Notes under the pieces: model-generated
What the model saw: only the letters and a program-made list of their open reading frames with translations
Database searches by the model: none
What the model was told of the DNA's origin: nothing
Part shown: positions 1 to 8,660 of the stretch, one piece after another
How the letters are laid out: every line of letters begins with the position of its first letter
Position numbering within the stretch: the first letter of the stretch is position 1
Source: an uncultured Sphingomonadaceae bacterium
GTDB lineage: Bacteria; Pseudomonadota; Alphaproteobacteria; Sphingomonadales; Sphingomonadaceae
Length of the DNA stretch: 64,000 bases
Assembly: GCA_947493955.1 (NCBI GenBank)
Contig: CANLSQ010000003.1
Span: 310,001-374,000, forward strand
Direction: 5' to 3'
Position numbers and translations under genes: made by a program

Positions 1-959
1 AGTCCGCCGGCTGCAAAAGCCTCTTCCCATGGCACGCCGAGTAGAAACATGATTGGACCGAATACGTAGCCAATGATTTGCTGGAAGCTCAGTCCCGGCT
101 GGCCAAACCAGCCACCAATGCCCCCCAATATGCCATTGGCCAAAGCGACCAGAGCGACAAAAGCCAGAACCATGGCACCCACTGCAACGGCAATTTTTAC
201 ACCGGTTTGTGCACCCATGGACGCGGCCATGATGATATTCGCGGGTTTTTCCTCTTCATAGTCAACGGCGACCACCAGTTCTTCCGGTGCCTCAGCATCG
301 GGATTATCCGGCATGATGATTTTCGCCATCATAATACCGCCTGGTGCTGACATGAAAGCGGCGGCGAGCAGATAGTCAATGCGGATGCCCATGGACGCAT
401 AGGCAGCCAATATCGTTCCCGCCACACCGGCCATCCCGACGCTCATGACGGTAAAAAGCTGAGATTCCGTGAGCTTCGCCAAATACGGTCTGATAACAAG
501 CGGGGATTCGGACTGGCCAACGAAGATATTCGCTGCGGCGCAGAGAGATTCGACTTTCGATATGCCGGTAACTTTCTGGATCCCGCCGCCGACCCATTTG
601 ATGATAAACTGCATCACGCCAAGATAATAGAGAATGGATATCAATGCAGAGAAGAAGATGATCACCGGCAGCGCGGCTATGGCAAAGCTGTTGCCGCCCA
701 TTTCTGGTGTCGCGAGCGGGCCAAATATGAAATTTGTGCCATCCGCTGCATAGCTGAGCAGGTTGGATACACCCGTAGACATCGCCTCGATAACGTTTTT
801 ACCGGCAGGTACATAAAGCACGAGGACAGCGATGCCGGCTTGCAATGCGAATGCCGCGGCGACAACACGAAGGCGGATATTGCGCCGTCCGGTTGAAAGA
901 GCGACGGCGAGCGAGATGATCACAGCCATGCCAGCCATGCTTGTCAAAATAGCGGTCAT
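1..959 (-). CDS. nupC: NupC-family concentrative nucleoside transporter (3' end cut by window edge)
   Basis: Reading leftward from an ATG at 959, the frame stays open to the left edge, so the C-terminus is missing (about 319 codons visible). The product starts MTAILTSMAGMAVIISLAVA and is strongly hydrophobic. It contains the family-type stretch GVMQFIIKWVGGG followed by NIFVGQSESPLVIRPYL, which resembles the substrate-binding core of CNT transporters (residues about 110-160), and then APGGIMMAK. CNT proteins are inner-membrane symporters that import nucleosides with H+ or Na+. The left end of the window lies within the last third of the protein. The family call is firm; substrate range and coupling ion cannot be read from the sequence. 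Confidence 0.9.
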   Translation of the reverse strand, partial: MTAILTSMAGMAVIISLAVALSTGRRNIRLRVVAAAFALQAGIAVLVLYVPAGKNVIEAMSTGVSNLLSYAADGTNFIFGPLATPEMGGNSFAIAALPVIIFFSALISILYYLGVMQFIIKWVGGGIQKVTGISKVESLCAAANIFVGQSESPLVIRPYLAKLTESQLFTVMSVGMAGVAGTILAAYASMGIRIDYLLAAAFMSAPGGIMMAKIIMPDNPDAEAPEELVVAVDYEEEKPANIIMAASMGAQTGVKIAVAVGAMVLAFVALVALANGILGGIGGWFGQPGLSFQQIIGYVFGPIMFLLGVPWEEAFAAGG

Positions 960-982
960 TTAGCGATCCATTCCCATCAATC

Positions 983-1576
983 TTACCACGTTACTTCCCC
1001 CTGCGACCCGGTGTAAACCGATGTCAATTGATCCAATATGTCACCGATATCGTCACTCAAGATAAGCTGCTCGCGGCGAGCGGATGACATGAAGCCATGC
1101 CCTGCGACATTATCCAGAAATGCAGTGAGCGAATCCCAATAGCCGTTGACGTTCAATAGCCCAATGGGTTTGCCGTGATAGCCAAGTGCTTTCCACGTCC
1201 ATGCTTCAAATAGCTCGTCCAGTGTGCCTATGCCGCCCGGTATCGCCACAAATCCATCGGTGAGCTCAGTCATTTTCGCTTTGCGTTCATGCATGGATGT
1301 AACAACATGAAGCTCGGTAAGGCCGGTATGTGCAACCTCATGGTCTTTCAGCATTTCGGGTATGACACCATAGACCTTGCCCCCGCCCGCCAGGACAGAA
1401 TCGGCGATGATCCCCATCAGGCCCAGGCGTCCGCCGCCAAAGACCAGGTCGATTCCACGCTCGGCCATCACTTGACCCAATTTTTTTGCTGTCTGGGCGA
1501 AAGCAGGGTCACCCCCGGCACTTGCACCGCAATAAACCGCCAATCTTTGCACAAATTCCCCTTTTGGATCGACCAA
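983..1576 (-). CDS. LOG-family protein (TIGR00730; putative nucleotide phosphoribohydrolase)
   Basis: This 197-residue protein has the LOG/lysine-decarboxylase-like fold signatures. They are VYCGASAGGDP near the N-terminus, VFGGGRLGLMG at about residues 45-55, and the diagnostic PGGIGTLDELFEAWTW at about residues 113-128, which carries the PGGxGTxxE nucleotide-binding and catalytic motif. Family members hydrolyse N-glycosidic bonds of nucleoside 5'-monophosphates; plant and actinobacterial members release cytokinin bases, and the bacterial role is often unclear. The gene follows the nucleoside transporter start by about 20 bases on the same strand, so it is probably upstream of it in one operon (LOG then NupC), which fits a nucleotide-salvage setting. 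Length is normal for the family. Confidence 0.88.
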   Translation of the reverse strand: MVDPKGEFVQRLAVYCGASAGGDPAFAQTAKKLGQVMAERGIDLVFGGGRLGLMGIIADSVLAGGGKVYGVIPEMLKDHEVAHTGLTELHVVTSMHERKAKMTELTDGFVAIPGGIGTLDELFEAWTWKALGYHGKPIGLLNVNGYWDSLTAFLDNVAGHGFMSSARREQLILSDDIGDILDQLTSVYTGSQGEVTW

Positions 1577-1719
1577 TATCCCCGCAAATGCTTCTGACTA
1601 TACCATCACACAAGCACTTCCGATTCCTCCCTAGAGGAAATTGGCCGAGAGTCACGATTCCTTTTTCTGGTCGACTTTTGGTGCTTTTTTTTCGATCCGG
1701 ACCGCGCTAGGCAATAAAG

Positions 1720-2361
1720 ATGACAGCGATTTCAGAAACAAAGCACATCCCTCGGGGTCTTTTCGTCATTTGCGTTTTATACGGTGGCATGGCGAGTTTG
1801 GCGGGGATTTTGGGTAACAAGCTGGTGGCGCTTGGACCATTGGCGGTGGAAGCAGGCATATTCGCATTCATTCTGCTGGTGGTATTGGCAGGAGCAGTGG
1901 CCGAAGTTTACGGTCGAGCCACGGGCAATCGAATAGTGGTTTTCGGATTCGTGCCCATCATCGTGTCGATGATATTGATCCAGCTGGTTTTGGCCTTGCC
2001 CCCTGCATCATTCTGGGAAGAAGAAAAGCGCGTTGCCTTTGACATTATACTCAACCAGTCGACCAGGCTGATGTTCGCGGGGATCATTGCCTATGGGACA
2101 TCCCAGCTGCTCAACGTTTTCATTATCACAAGGTTGAGAGGGGAAAGCGGCAAACTGCTGTGGCTCCGAAGTATGATTGCAGGTGTGGTGAGTCAGGCCG
2201 TTGATACGGTTATTTTCATTACGGTTGCCTTTTACGGCGTTGCGCCATTGATGAAAATCATGCCGGGTCAGCTGTTGGCAAAAGTCATATTATCCGCCGT
2301 CTTCGTGCCGCCGCTGGTCTATGGCATCGTGCGGATGGCCAAGCGACTTGACGCGGAGTGA
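1720..2361 (+). CDS. yhhQ: YhhQ/VUT-family queuosine precursor transporter
   Basis: This 213-residue protein is very hydrophobic, with about six membrane spans. It shows the VUT (DUF165) hallmarks: a VLAGAVAEVYGRATGNRIV stretch near residue 60-80, and SQAVDTVIFITVAFYG near residues 150-165, which corresponds to the family S-Q-x-x-D-T-x-I-F signature. The Escherichia coli homologue imports queuosine precursors (preQ0/preQ1) across the inner membrane for tRNA modification. Its TGA overlaps the GTG start of the next gene (GTGA), so the two are probably translationally coupled. The 140-base gap upstream separates it from the divergent LOG gene and must hold its promoter. I saw no riboswitch-like structure there that I could defend. 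Confidence 0.87.
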   Translation: MTAISETKHIPRGLFVICVLYGGMASLAGILGNKLVALGPLAVEAGIFAFILLVVLAGAVAEVYGRATGNRIVVFGFVPIIVSMILIQLVLALPPASFWEEEKRVAFDIILNQSTRLMFAGIIAYGTSQLLNVFIITRLRGESGKLLWLRSMIAGVVSQAVDTVIFITVAFYGVAPLMKIMPGQLLAKVILSAVFVPPLVYGIVRMAKRLDAE

Positions 2362-3146
2362 AGGTTTTTCCGCTTTCCTTGTTCAAATGGCTAACATTCG
2401 GCTGCATGGCCTTCATTGCCGCTTGCTCAGCACCGGCCGAACAACCCGCTCCATCCCCTGACACTAATATTGTCACCATAGTCGGAGCGATTCATGGTCA
2501 GCACCGCCGCAGCGAAGACTATTCACTAGCGGTCTTGCGGGCAGCGATTTTCAAGTTTGATCCCGATGTCATCATGGTTGAATTGCCACCAGAGCGCTTT
2601 TCCAAGGCATCTGTAAATTTCGAAAAATTTGGCGAAGTCCGCGAGAGCCGGGCGGATGACTTCCCCGAACTGACCGATGTTGTTTTTCCGCTTCGGCAAG
2701 AGCTCGGTTTTGAAATGGTCCCGGTTGCGGCCTGGACGCAGGAAATTGCCGATGACCGGCGTGCCGCCTTGGCGCTGCTGGAAAAGGATCCGGCCCGAGC
2801 GCAAGAGTGGGCTGCATATCAAGCCGCTATCGCATCTTATGGTCAGGCGGTCAGAGGGCGTTCCGATGATCCTCTTTTCATTCACAGCGAGGCCTATGAT
2901 AGCGCTGTAAAAGAGCGGCAGCAGGTCTATGAGAAGCTGTTCGGTAAGGATCTGGGCCCAGGCGGTTGGCAGAATATCAACGCGGCCCATTATCAGACAG
3001 TCTCTGCTGCGCTGGATCAGATCAAGGGGCAGGGCAAACGGATATTGATACTCTACGGTGCCTGGCACAAATATTGGTTTCTGGAGCAACTGGAGACACG
3101 CGACGATATCCGGTTAGTGGATGCGGCGAACCTGTTTAAAGACTAG
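2358..3146 (+). CDS. Lipoprotein with TraB/EreA-like fold signatures
   Basis: Starts at a GTG that overlaps the stop of the preceding transporter gene. The first 23 residues form a lipoprotein signal with lipobox IAAC, so the mature 240-residue protein should be lipid-anchored facing the periplasm. The motifs are IVGAIHGQHR near residue 35, DVIMVELPPERF near residue 70, and a C-terminal ILYGAWHKYWFLEQL. The spacing of a G-x-x-H element, a V-x-x-E-L-P element and a late G-x-x-H-K element resembles the TraB/GumN and EreA/ChaN-like superfamily, whose members often use conserved His/Glu residues. I do not recognise a specific function. It ends overlapping by four bases with the convergent MocA-like gene. 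Confidence 0.6.
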   Translation: MKVFPLSLFKWLTFGCMAFIAACSAPAEQPAPSPDTNIVTIVGAIHGQHRRSEDYSLAVLRAAIFKFDPDVIMVELPPERFSKASVNFEKFGEVRESRADDFPELTDVVFPLRQELGFEMVPVAAWTQEIADDRRAALALLEKDPARAQEWAAYQAAIASYGQAVRGRSDDPLFIHSEAYDSAVKERQQVYEKLFGKDLGPGGWQNINAAHYQTVSAALDQIKGQGKRILILYGAWHKYWFLEQLETRDDIRLVDAANLFKD

Positions 3147-3751
3147 CGGCGAGGCTCTTCACGGTTTTCTATCGCCAGTATCTCGGGTGTATCAATATCG
3201 AGCAAGCTGCCTTCCGGAGCGGATACAAGATGGGCTGTCTGCAACAGTTTTCTGGCACCTTGATCTCCCCTAAGGTTCTGAAGTGCCGAAAACTGGCTGG
3301 ACGGGAAGATTGCAGGAGGCATGATCTTGTCATCGTCGCCTGATCCAACGATCGCCTTGCGGTCACGATTCTCAAAGGCCTGAGACAGATTCCGGATATG
3401 CTGACGTTTGATATAAGGCATGTCGGCCAGGCAGATATACAGGGCTCCGACACGGCGCTCCGCCGCAAGCTGTGCTGCGCATCGAACTGACGTGGCTTGG
3501 CCCTCGGCGGCTTGATCATTGACGATTATTTCATAGCCCATTTGGCGCCACCCGGTCGCGCAGGGATGATCCAGATCAGATGTGATGATAATGCGGTGAT
3601 CAAACGCCAAACGGGTAAGGGTGTCAGCCGCATGAAAGCCTAGCATCCTGTCATGCAGGAGCGCAGTCAGCTTGTCTTCATCACCAAACCGGCGGGACTG
3701 CCCTGCCGCAAGCAGGGCGAGCATAATTCCGTCACTAGCTGTTTCGTTCAA
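3143..3751 (-). CDS. MocA-like molybdopterin nucleotidyltransferase
   Basis: This 202-residue protein opens with LALLAAGQSRRFGDEDKLTALL, the NTP-transferase signature LAAGxSxRFGxxKL found in MocA (molybdenum cofactor cytidylyltransferase) and related enzymes. LADMPYIKRQHI near residue 105 is the usual metal/NTP-binding Asp region. The start overlaps the stop of the cytochrome gene by four bases (ATGA), making it the last gene of the operon iorA-iorB-cytochrome c-mocA. MocA enzymes attach CMP to molybdopterin for the xanthine-oxidase-family enzymes, so placement beside a molybdenum hydroxylase is the expected context. The nucleotide specificity (CTP versus GTP) is inferred from that context, not proved. 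Confidence 0.8.
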   Translation of the reverse strand: MNETASDGIMLALLAAGQSRRFGDEDKLTALLHDRMLGFHAADTLTRLAFDHRIIITSDLDHPCATGWRQMGYEIIVNDQAAEGQATSVRCAAQLAAERRVGALYICLADMPYIKRQHIRNLSQAFENRDRKAIVGSGDDDKIMPPAIFPSSQFSALQNLRGDQGARKLLQTAHLVSAPEGSLLDIDTPEILAIENREEPRR

Positions 3752-4221
3752 TTGGCAGACACATTTTCGATATAAGCAATAATGGCCTCACGCCTTCCAG
3801 CGTCGGTAATTGCACCGGCCATCATCGTGGTCCCCGGAACCTTGGCGGCCGGATTGGCGATATAGGCATCCAGTTCCTCTTCGGTCCAGGTGATCCCTGA
3901 AGAGGCCAAGGCGTCAGAATAATTGAAGCCTTCAACGCTGGCCGCCGCCTGGCCGACAATGCCATAAAGATTGGGGCCAACCCGATTGGCACCGTCTTTT
4001 TCGACGACATGACAGGCGATGCATGTGTTGAATGCTGCCTTGCCGGCTGCGATCAAGCTATCATTTGCTTCTGCTGCAGGTGGGGTTGTATCGCTATCTG
4101 GAGCTTCAGCACCTGGCTCACGAACGACAATCTGCTCTGTCGGTTCGGGCGCAGGGTCCGAACCGCAGGCGGCCAGTGTAACTACCAATATGGGCGCAGC
4201 TGCGCGGAACAATGCTGTCAT
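3748..4221 (-). CDS. Class I c-type cytochrome, lipid-anchored
   Basis: An ATG at 4221 gives 157 residues. The N-terminus is a short hydrophobic signal ending LAACGSDPAPEP, a lipobox, followed by an acidic and proline-rich linker. The haem motif CIACH (about residues 70-74) is followed by RVGPNLYGIVGQ, and a probable Met ligand lies in PGTTMMAGAITD. The layout is that of a small soluble cytochrome c domain tethered to the membrane by lipid. It sits directly downstream of iorB and overlaps the mocA-like gene. The likely role is electron acceptor for the molybdenum hydroxylase, passing electrons to the respiratory chain. That role is inferred from context. Confidence 0.88.
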   Translation of the reverse strand: MTALFRAAAPILVVTLAACGSDPAPEPTEQIVVREPGAEAPDSDTTPPAAEANDSLIAAGKAAFNTCIACHVVEKDGANRVGPNLYGIVGQAAASVEGFNYSDALASSGITWTEEELDAYIANPAAKVPGTTMMAGAITDAGRREAIIAYIENVSAN

Positions 4222-4254
4222 CAATTTATCCTTTAAGGGTCAGCGCGAATGGCC

Positions 4255-6498
4255 TTAGGCGAAATCCACTTTGCTAAGCGGCAGTTCACGCACGCGTTTA
4301 CCTGTGGCAGCGAAGATTGCGTTGGTAACGGCGGGTGCCAGTGGCGGTAATCCCGGTTCACCTGCTCCGCCCAAGCGTTTGTGATCACCATTGATGATCC
4401 CAACTTCCACTTCCGGCATTTCGTTGATGCGCAGGATCGGATAGTCATGGAAATTGCTCTGCTGAACAGCGCCATCCTTGACCGAGATTTCGCCATAGAG
4501 CGTGGCGGTGAGCCCGTAAGCAATGCTGCTTTCCATCTGTGCCGCAAAGCCATCAGGATTGACCGCAAAGCCAGGGTCGGCCGCGACGTAGATTTTCTTC
4601 ACCTTCGGTTTCGCGCCGGTCATGTCAACTTCTGCCACTTCCGCGACAATGGTGCCGAATGATGGCACGAAAGCAATGCCCCGGCCATGGCCTTCGGGCA
4701 GTGGTTTGCCCCAACCAGCCATTTCAGCGGCCTTGTCCAGAACCGCCAGATGACGCTTCGATCCCGCAAGTAATTCGCGGCGATATGCATAGCCATCCTT
4801 GCCTGCCGCATGGGCCAGTTCGTCAACGAAGCTTTCGATGAAATAGCCATGCTGGCTATGATCCACAGACCGCCAAGGACCGAAACGCAAATGGGTCGGC
4901 ACATCAATTTTGCGGATCTTGTGATTGGCAATATTATAATAAGGTACGGTGGGTGCTTCTTGCGGGTCGAACAGGTGCGTATGGATATTGCTCCAACTGA
5001 CCGCCTTGCCGTCCTTGTCCAGACCGGCCTGGAACCGGCTGGTGGCCGACGGGCGATAATGATCGTGCATGGTGTCTTCTTCACGCGACCAGATCATTTT
5101 TACCGGATAGGGAACTGCCTTGGCGATGCGGGTTGCCATGATAATCGCATCATTTTCCGACCGCCGTCCGAACCCGCCGCCAAGATAGGCATTGTGGTAG
5201 GTCACGGCATCTGTATCAATGCCCAGTGTATCGGCTGCCGCCTTGCGGGCCATGAGCGGGGCCTGGTGGCCAGACCAGACATCACATTTCCCGTCCCGCA
5301 CCCATGCGGTGCAGTTCATTGGTTCCATCGTGGCATGGGCGAGGAAGGGGACCTTATACTCGGCTTCAACCTTGGTGGCTGCCCCCGCAAAAGCCTCCGT
5401 GACGTCGCCTTTTTCGGTCTCGATATCGCCGTCATCATCACCGGCTTCGTCCAGCACCGTTGCGTAGCGCGCAAACAGGGCATCCTGATTGAGCGTGTCG
5501 CCTTCAGTCTTGGAATATTTGGCGTCGATCGTGCCAAGCGCTTGCTGCGCTTGCCAATATCCATCGGCAACCACAGCGACAAAATCACCCATGTTCAGGA
5601 TTTGCAGGACACCGGGCATGGATTTGGCGGTATCGACATTCATGGATTCGATGGTCGCACCAACCACGGGCGCGGCTTTCACCGCGGCATATTTCATGCC
5701 GGGCAGGTCCGCATCAATGCCAAATAGCGCCGTGCCATTGGATTTTTCGGGAATATCATGGCGGGCCATGGCCTTGCCCATCAGCTTATAGTCTTTGGGC
5801 GACTTCAGCTTAGGCTTGTTTGGAAGACCTTGGTCCGCAGCGGCGGCGGCAAAGTCTGCAAACGGAGCGGATTTACTGCTCTTGTCGTGCAGGATCATAC
5901 TGTTTTCTGCGCGCAATTCACCGGCAGGAACATTCCATTCTTCTGCCGCAGCGGCGATCAGCATTTCTTTCGCAGCCGCTCCGGCCACCCGCATGGCGCG
6001 CTGTCCGGTTCCGCGAACCGAGAAACTGCCACCGGTAATCTGCAAGTTCATGGCCGTGGCCAGTTGCAAGAAGGTTCCACCAACCGTCGGTTCCAATATG
6101 GCCGGCACTTCCAGATTGGGTGCGAGGAACTCACGGCCAATATCATGCGAAACATATTTTGCGTCTGCCGGCGCTTCCAGGATCCGCACTTTGCTCCAGT
6201 CCGCATCCAGTTCGTCGGCAAGCATTTGCGCCAGCGAGGTGAAAACACCCTGACCCATTTCGACATGGGGAATGATGGCCGTGACAATATTGTCGGCATC
6301 AACCTTCACCCAGGCATTGATCAGTTGCTCGCCTTTGCCCTTGGCGACCATTGGGCTTAGCCGGTCGATCGGATTACCAGGGCGAACTGCAACGCCGATG
6401 ACTAGCGCACCGCCAGCAACCACACCGGCACCAATGAAGGCGCGGCGGGTCCATTTGCCTTTTTTGGGGGCTGTTTCAGAAGTTTTTGTATCCGCCAT
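4255..6498 (-). CDS. iorB: Molybdenum hydroxylase large subunit, isoquinoline 1-oxidoreductase beta type
   Basis: The ATG at 6498 is preferred over an upstream in-frame start because it gives a clean twin-arginine leader, [19 protein letters not shown], and lies two bases after the iorA stop. The 747-residue product belongs to the xanthine-dehydrogenase family molybdopterin subunits that lack FAD and use cytochromes. Typical elements are [21 protein letters not shown] near residue 95, [16 protein letters not shown] in the middle, and the C-terminal [14 protein letters not shown], which carries the active-site Glu. Family members hydroxylate N-heteroaromatic rings or oxidise aldehydes. The Tat signal suggests export together with the [2Fe-2S] subunit. 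The substrate is unknown. Confidence 0.9.
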   Translation of the reverse strand: MADTKTSETAPKKGKWTRRAFIGAGVVAGGALVIGVAVRPGNPIDRLSPMVAKGKGEQLINAWVKVDADNIVTAIIPHVEMGQGVFTSLAQMLADELDADWSKVRILEAPADAKYVSHDIGREFLAPNLEVPAILEPTVGGTFLQLATAMNLQITGGSFSVRGTGQRAMRVAGAAAKEMLIAAAAEEWNVPAGELRAENSMILHDKSSKSAPFADFAAAAADQGLPNKPKLKSPKDYKLMGKAMARHDIPEKSNGTALFGIDADLPGMKYAAVKAAPVVGATIESMNVDTAKSMPGVLQILNMGDFVAVVADGYWQAQQALGTIDAKYSKTEGDTLNQDALFARYATVLDEAGDDDGDIETEKGDVTEAFAGAATKVEAEYKVPFLAHATMEPMNCTAWVRDGKCDVWSGHQAPLMARKAAADTLGIDTDAVTYHNAYLGGGFGRRSENDAIIMATRIAKAVPYPVKMIWSREEDTMHDHYRPSATSRFQAGLDKDGKAVSWSNIHTHLFDPQEAPTVPYYNIANHKIRKIDVPTHLRFGPWRSVDHSQHGYFIESFVDELAHAAGKDGYAYRRELLAGSKRHLAVLDKAAEMAGWGKPLPEGHGRGIAFVPSFGTIVAEVAEVDMTGAKPKVKKIYVAADPGFAVNPDGFAAQMESSIAYGLTATLYGEISVKDGAVQQSNFHDYPILRINEMPEVEVGIINGDHKRLGGAGEPGLPPLAPAVTNAIFAATGKRVRELPLSKVDFA

Positions 6499-6500
6499 AA

Positions 6501-6977
6501 TCAAGCCTCCTGCGTTTCTGAGGACGTGCCAGCAGCAGTCTTGATTGCTTTGCGTATCCGGACATAGGTTCCGCATCGACAGATATTACCTGCCATCGCG
6601 GCATCAATTTGTTCGTCGGTGGGATTAGGGTTGTTTTTGAGCAAGGCAGTGGCCGACATGATCTGACCCGACTGGCAATAGCCGCACTGGGCCACCTGTT
6701 GATCGACCCATGCCTGCTGAACCTTGCTGAATGTTCCGTCTTCTTCGGCCAGACCTTCGATGGTGGTGATTGCTTTGCCATCAGCCTCTGAAACGGGGGT
6801 TGAGCAAGAACGGACAGGCTTGCCATCCAGGTGGACGGTGCAGGCTCCGCAAAGCGCAACGCCGCAGCCAAATTTGGTTCCGGTCATTTTCAGATTTTCG
6901 CGTACCACCCAAAGGATAGGTGTTGCCGGATCGACATCGACATCCTTTGCTTCGCCGTTAACATTCAGTGTAATCAT
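6501..6977 (-). CDS. iorA: [2Fe-2S] subunit of molybdenum hydroxylase (IorA type)
   Basis: Starts at an ATG at 6977 and encodes 158 residues. The N-terminal plant-ferredoxin-like cluster is visible as [21 protein letters not shown], cited here by its Cys pattern C-x4-C-x2-C-x11-C. The C-terminal cluster is visible as QCGYCQSGQ and, later, [10 protein letters not shown]. This two-cluster arrangement is that of the small subunit of isoquinoline 1-oxidoreductase and related aldehyde dehydrogenases. It carries electrons from the molybdenum subunit to an outside acceptor, here probably the cytochrome two genes downstream. It is the first gene of the operon; the promoter must lie between 6978 and 7066. 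It has no signal of its own, so it would be exported with IorB. Confidence 0.92.
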   Translation of the reverse strand: MITLNVNGEAKDVDVDPATPILWVVRENLKMTGTKFGCGVALCGACTVHLDGKPVRSCSTPVSEADGKAITTIEGLAEEDGTFSKVQQAWVDQQVAQCGYCQSGQIMSATALLKNNPNPTDEQIDAAMAGNICRCGTYVRIRKAIKTAAGTSSETQEA

Positions 6978-7066
6978 CAAAGCCTCGTCCTAAAATAAAT
7001 ATCATTATGCAACCTATACCGCACAGCTTCGTGTTTGGCAAAGAGGTACAATAGGACAGGGTCCGT

Positions 7067-7825
7067 TTACGCAAATATATCTGTCAGCGAGTCGGTCAAC
7101 GGCCCTTCTTTAACCGTACGAAGTTCAACATAGACGGCCGCGACGCCGGCGGCTTGAACCGCTGCGACTGCGGTTTCTGCAACCATGGTCAGAATAACCG
7201 ATGCGGTAGAGTTAAAAAAGCCGATCCCCTCGGACATGCCGGACAAGGTTCCCGAGGCTATCATGAAAATTATGGCGAGCAGGAACATCATGCCTTTTGA
7301 TCCGGAAGCCAGCTCTGCGCTGCGTTTCAGCGAGTCCGTTATACTGAGATTTTCAACGACCATTGCCGGCACAGCCACCATCCACATCAACATCAAAATC
7401 ACGCCGGGCACAATGAACAAAACCAGCCCCAATATTATTCCCAGCAGCGACAAAATCGCCAGTCCGATAAGCGACAAAAATCTTTTCATCGCTTCTGCAA
7501 AACACAGGCCGATATCAACGTCCTGCCCTCGCATATCGCGGATGGTTGCAACAATCAGCATGGCCTGAAGCAATACCGCGAGAATGAAATAGGTGATGAA
7601 AACACTGATGCCAGACACCATGAATGCCAGCCAGTAATCCTCCACGTCGGCAAATAACAGATCGACAATTGGGCCTGAAAGCTGATCGGGATTCAGCGCC
7701 AGAAACTGCATCATTCCATAAGGAAGTCCGGCAACGATCAATGACAGGCCAAGAAATACAACGGGATGTCGCGCGATAACCGCGAAGGTGGCGCTCATCA
7801 CGCGGCCGATGTCAAAACTCTTCAT
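7067..7825 (-). CDS. Multi-span membrane protein, GlpQ-membrane-domain-like
   Basis: The 252-residue product begins MKSFDIGRVMSATFAVIARHP and is composed mainly of hydrophobic segments (about six spans), with a conserved-looking middle region LIGLAILSLLGIILGLVLFI then PGVILMLMWMVAVPAMVVE and DSLKRSAELASGSKGMMF. Membrane proteins with the P-G-x-x-L-x-x-x-W-x-x-x-x-P-A pattern and S-x-x-R-S-x-x-L-x-x-G are often annotated as glycerophosphoryl diester phosphodiesterase membrane domain or DUF975-like. No catalytic residues were recognised. It is divergent from the DUF4129 gene that begins the MoxR-type operon, and homologues often accompany such operons, so it may act in the same envelope process. 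Confidence 0.6.
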   Translation of the reverse strand: MKSFDIGRVMSATFAVIARHPVVFLGLSLIVAGLPYGMMQFLALNPDQLSGPIVDLLFADVEDYWLAFMVSGISVFITYFILAVLLQAMLIVATIRDMRGQDVDIGLCFAEAMKRFLSLIGLAILSLLGIILGLVLFIVPGVILMLMWMVAVPAMVVENLSITDSLKRSAELASGSKGMMFLLAIIFMIASGTLSGMSEGIGFFNSTASVILTMVAETAVAAVQAAGVAAVYVELRTVKEGPLTDSLTDIFA

Positions 7826-7961
7826 GTAATTGCCCTGCTAACAAGCGGTGGTTTATTCCTGCTCTGACGGGTGCTGTCAATTGCCCAGTACCAGATGAAA
7901 TGCCTTGCCATGGATCATCTTCGCCCTTGCTCCTGCTGCTAGATTCTGCAACATCGGAAAA

Positions 7962-8636
7962 GTGGCACGAAACGCAGTAGTACAGGGTGATAACGAGAAC
8001 GCTTCTTTCGATGCCGCGTGGAAAGACGTGCGCGGTGATGAAGAGATTCAATTTAACAATATAACGCCCAAGCCACCGGAACCGCCTCCCGAATGGTGGA
8101 CCGATTTTCTGGAATGGTTGAGCGATGCTCTGGCCCCGGCTGCAGAGGGTCTGGTGGCGGCATGGCCAACCTTGCGGATCATATTGCTGGTGCTGCTCGC
8201 GGCCGGTGTCCTGACTTTACTCTGGGTAATATTGTCGCCTTATTGGCAGGACTGGCGTAACCGCAAGCCCAAAGCGGAAGAAGAATGGAGGCCGGATCAA
8301 ACAGCGGCGAGGCGTTTGCTAGAAGAAGCCGATGTCCTGGCGGACAAGGGACAATTTGACGAGGCGGCCCATCTGCTGCTGTTTCGTAGCATTGAGGACA
8401 TTGAGAAGCGTCGTCCCGATCTGCTTCGACCGTCCAACACCTCCCGCGAGATTGAACGATTTGACAGTCTGCCCGAAACGGCGCGGGCGATGTTCGCGAT
8501 TATCGCAGGACATGTCGAACGCGGGATTTTTGCCGCGACCCCGATCGGAGAAGAGGGCTGGACCGCCTCGCGCAATGCCTATGGCGAATTTGCACTGGCT
8601 GACAGTTGGCGCAAACCGAAAGCGGGCGTGAAATGA
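7962..8636 (+). CDS. DUF4129-domain membrane protein
   Basis: A GTG at 7962 preceded by GGAAAA is my preferred start; an ATG at 7905 in the same frame would add 19 residues of unlikely composition. The protein has an acidic and proline-rich N-terminal part (PKPPEPPPEWW), one membrane span at LRIILLVLLAAGVLTLLWVIL, and a cytosolic C-terminal helical part ending in RNAYGEFALADSWR. The last part contains the DUF4129 pattern AHLLLFRSIEDIEKRRPDL and TSREIER. DUF4129 proteins occur beside MoxR ATPases and DUF58 proteins and are thought to act in the cell envelope. This is the first gene of a six-gene run. Confidence 0.75.
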   Translation: MARNAVVQGDNENASFDAAWKDVRGDEEIQFNNITPKPPEPPPEWWTDFLEWLSDALAPAAEGLVAAWPTLRIILLVLLAAGVLTLLWVILSPYWQDWRNRKPKAEEEWRPDQTAARRLLEEADVLADKGQFDEAAHLLLFRSIEDIEKRRPDLLRPSNTSREIERFDSLPETARAMFAIIAGHVERGIFAATPIGEEGWTASRNAYGEFALADSWRKPKAGVK

Positions 8637-8660
8637 GTACGCCCTCATGAGTGTGCCATT

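Noticed and set aside
4810-5727. Long open frame on the plus strand over iorB
   Set aside because: No start context and no family signature; it is the antisense shadow of a well-conserved gene.
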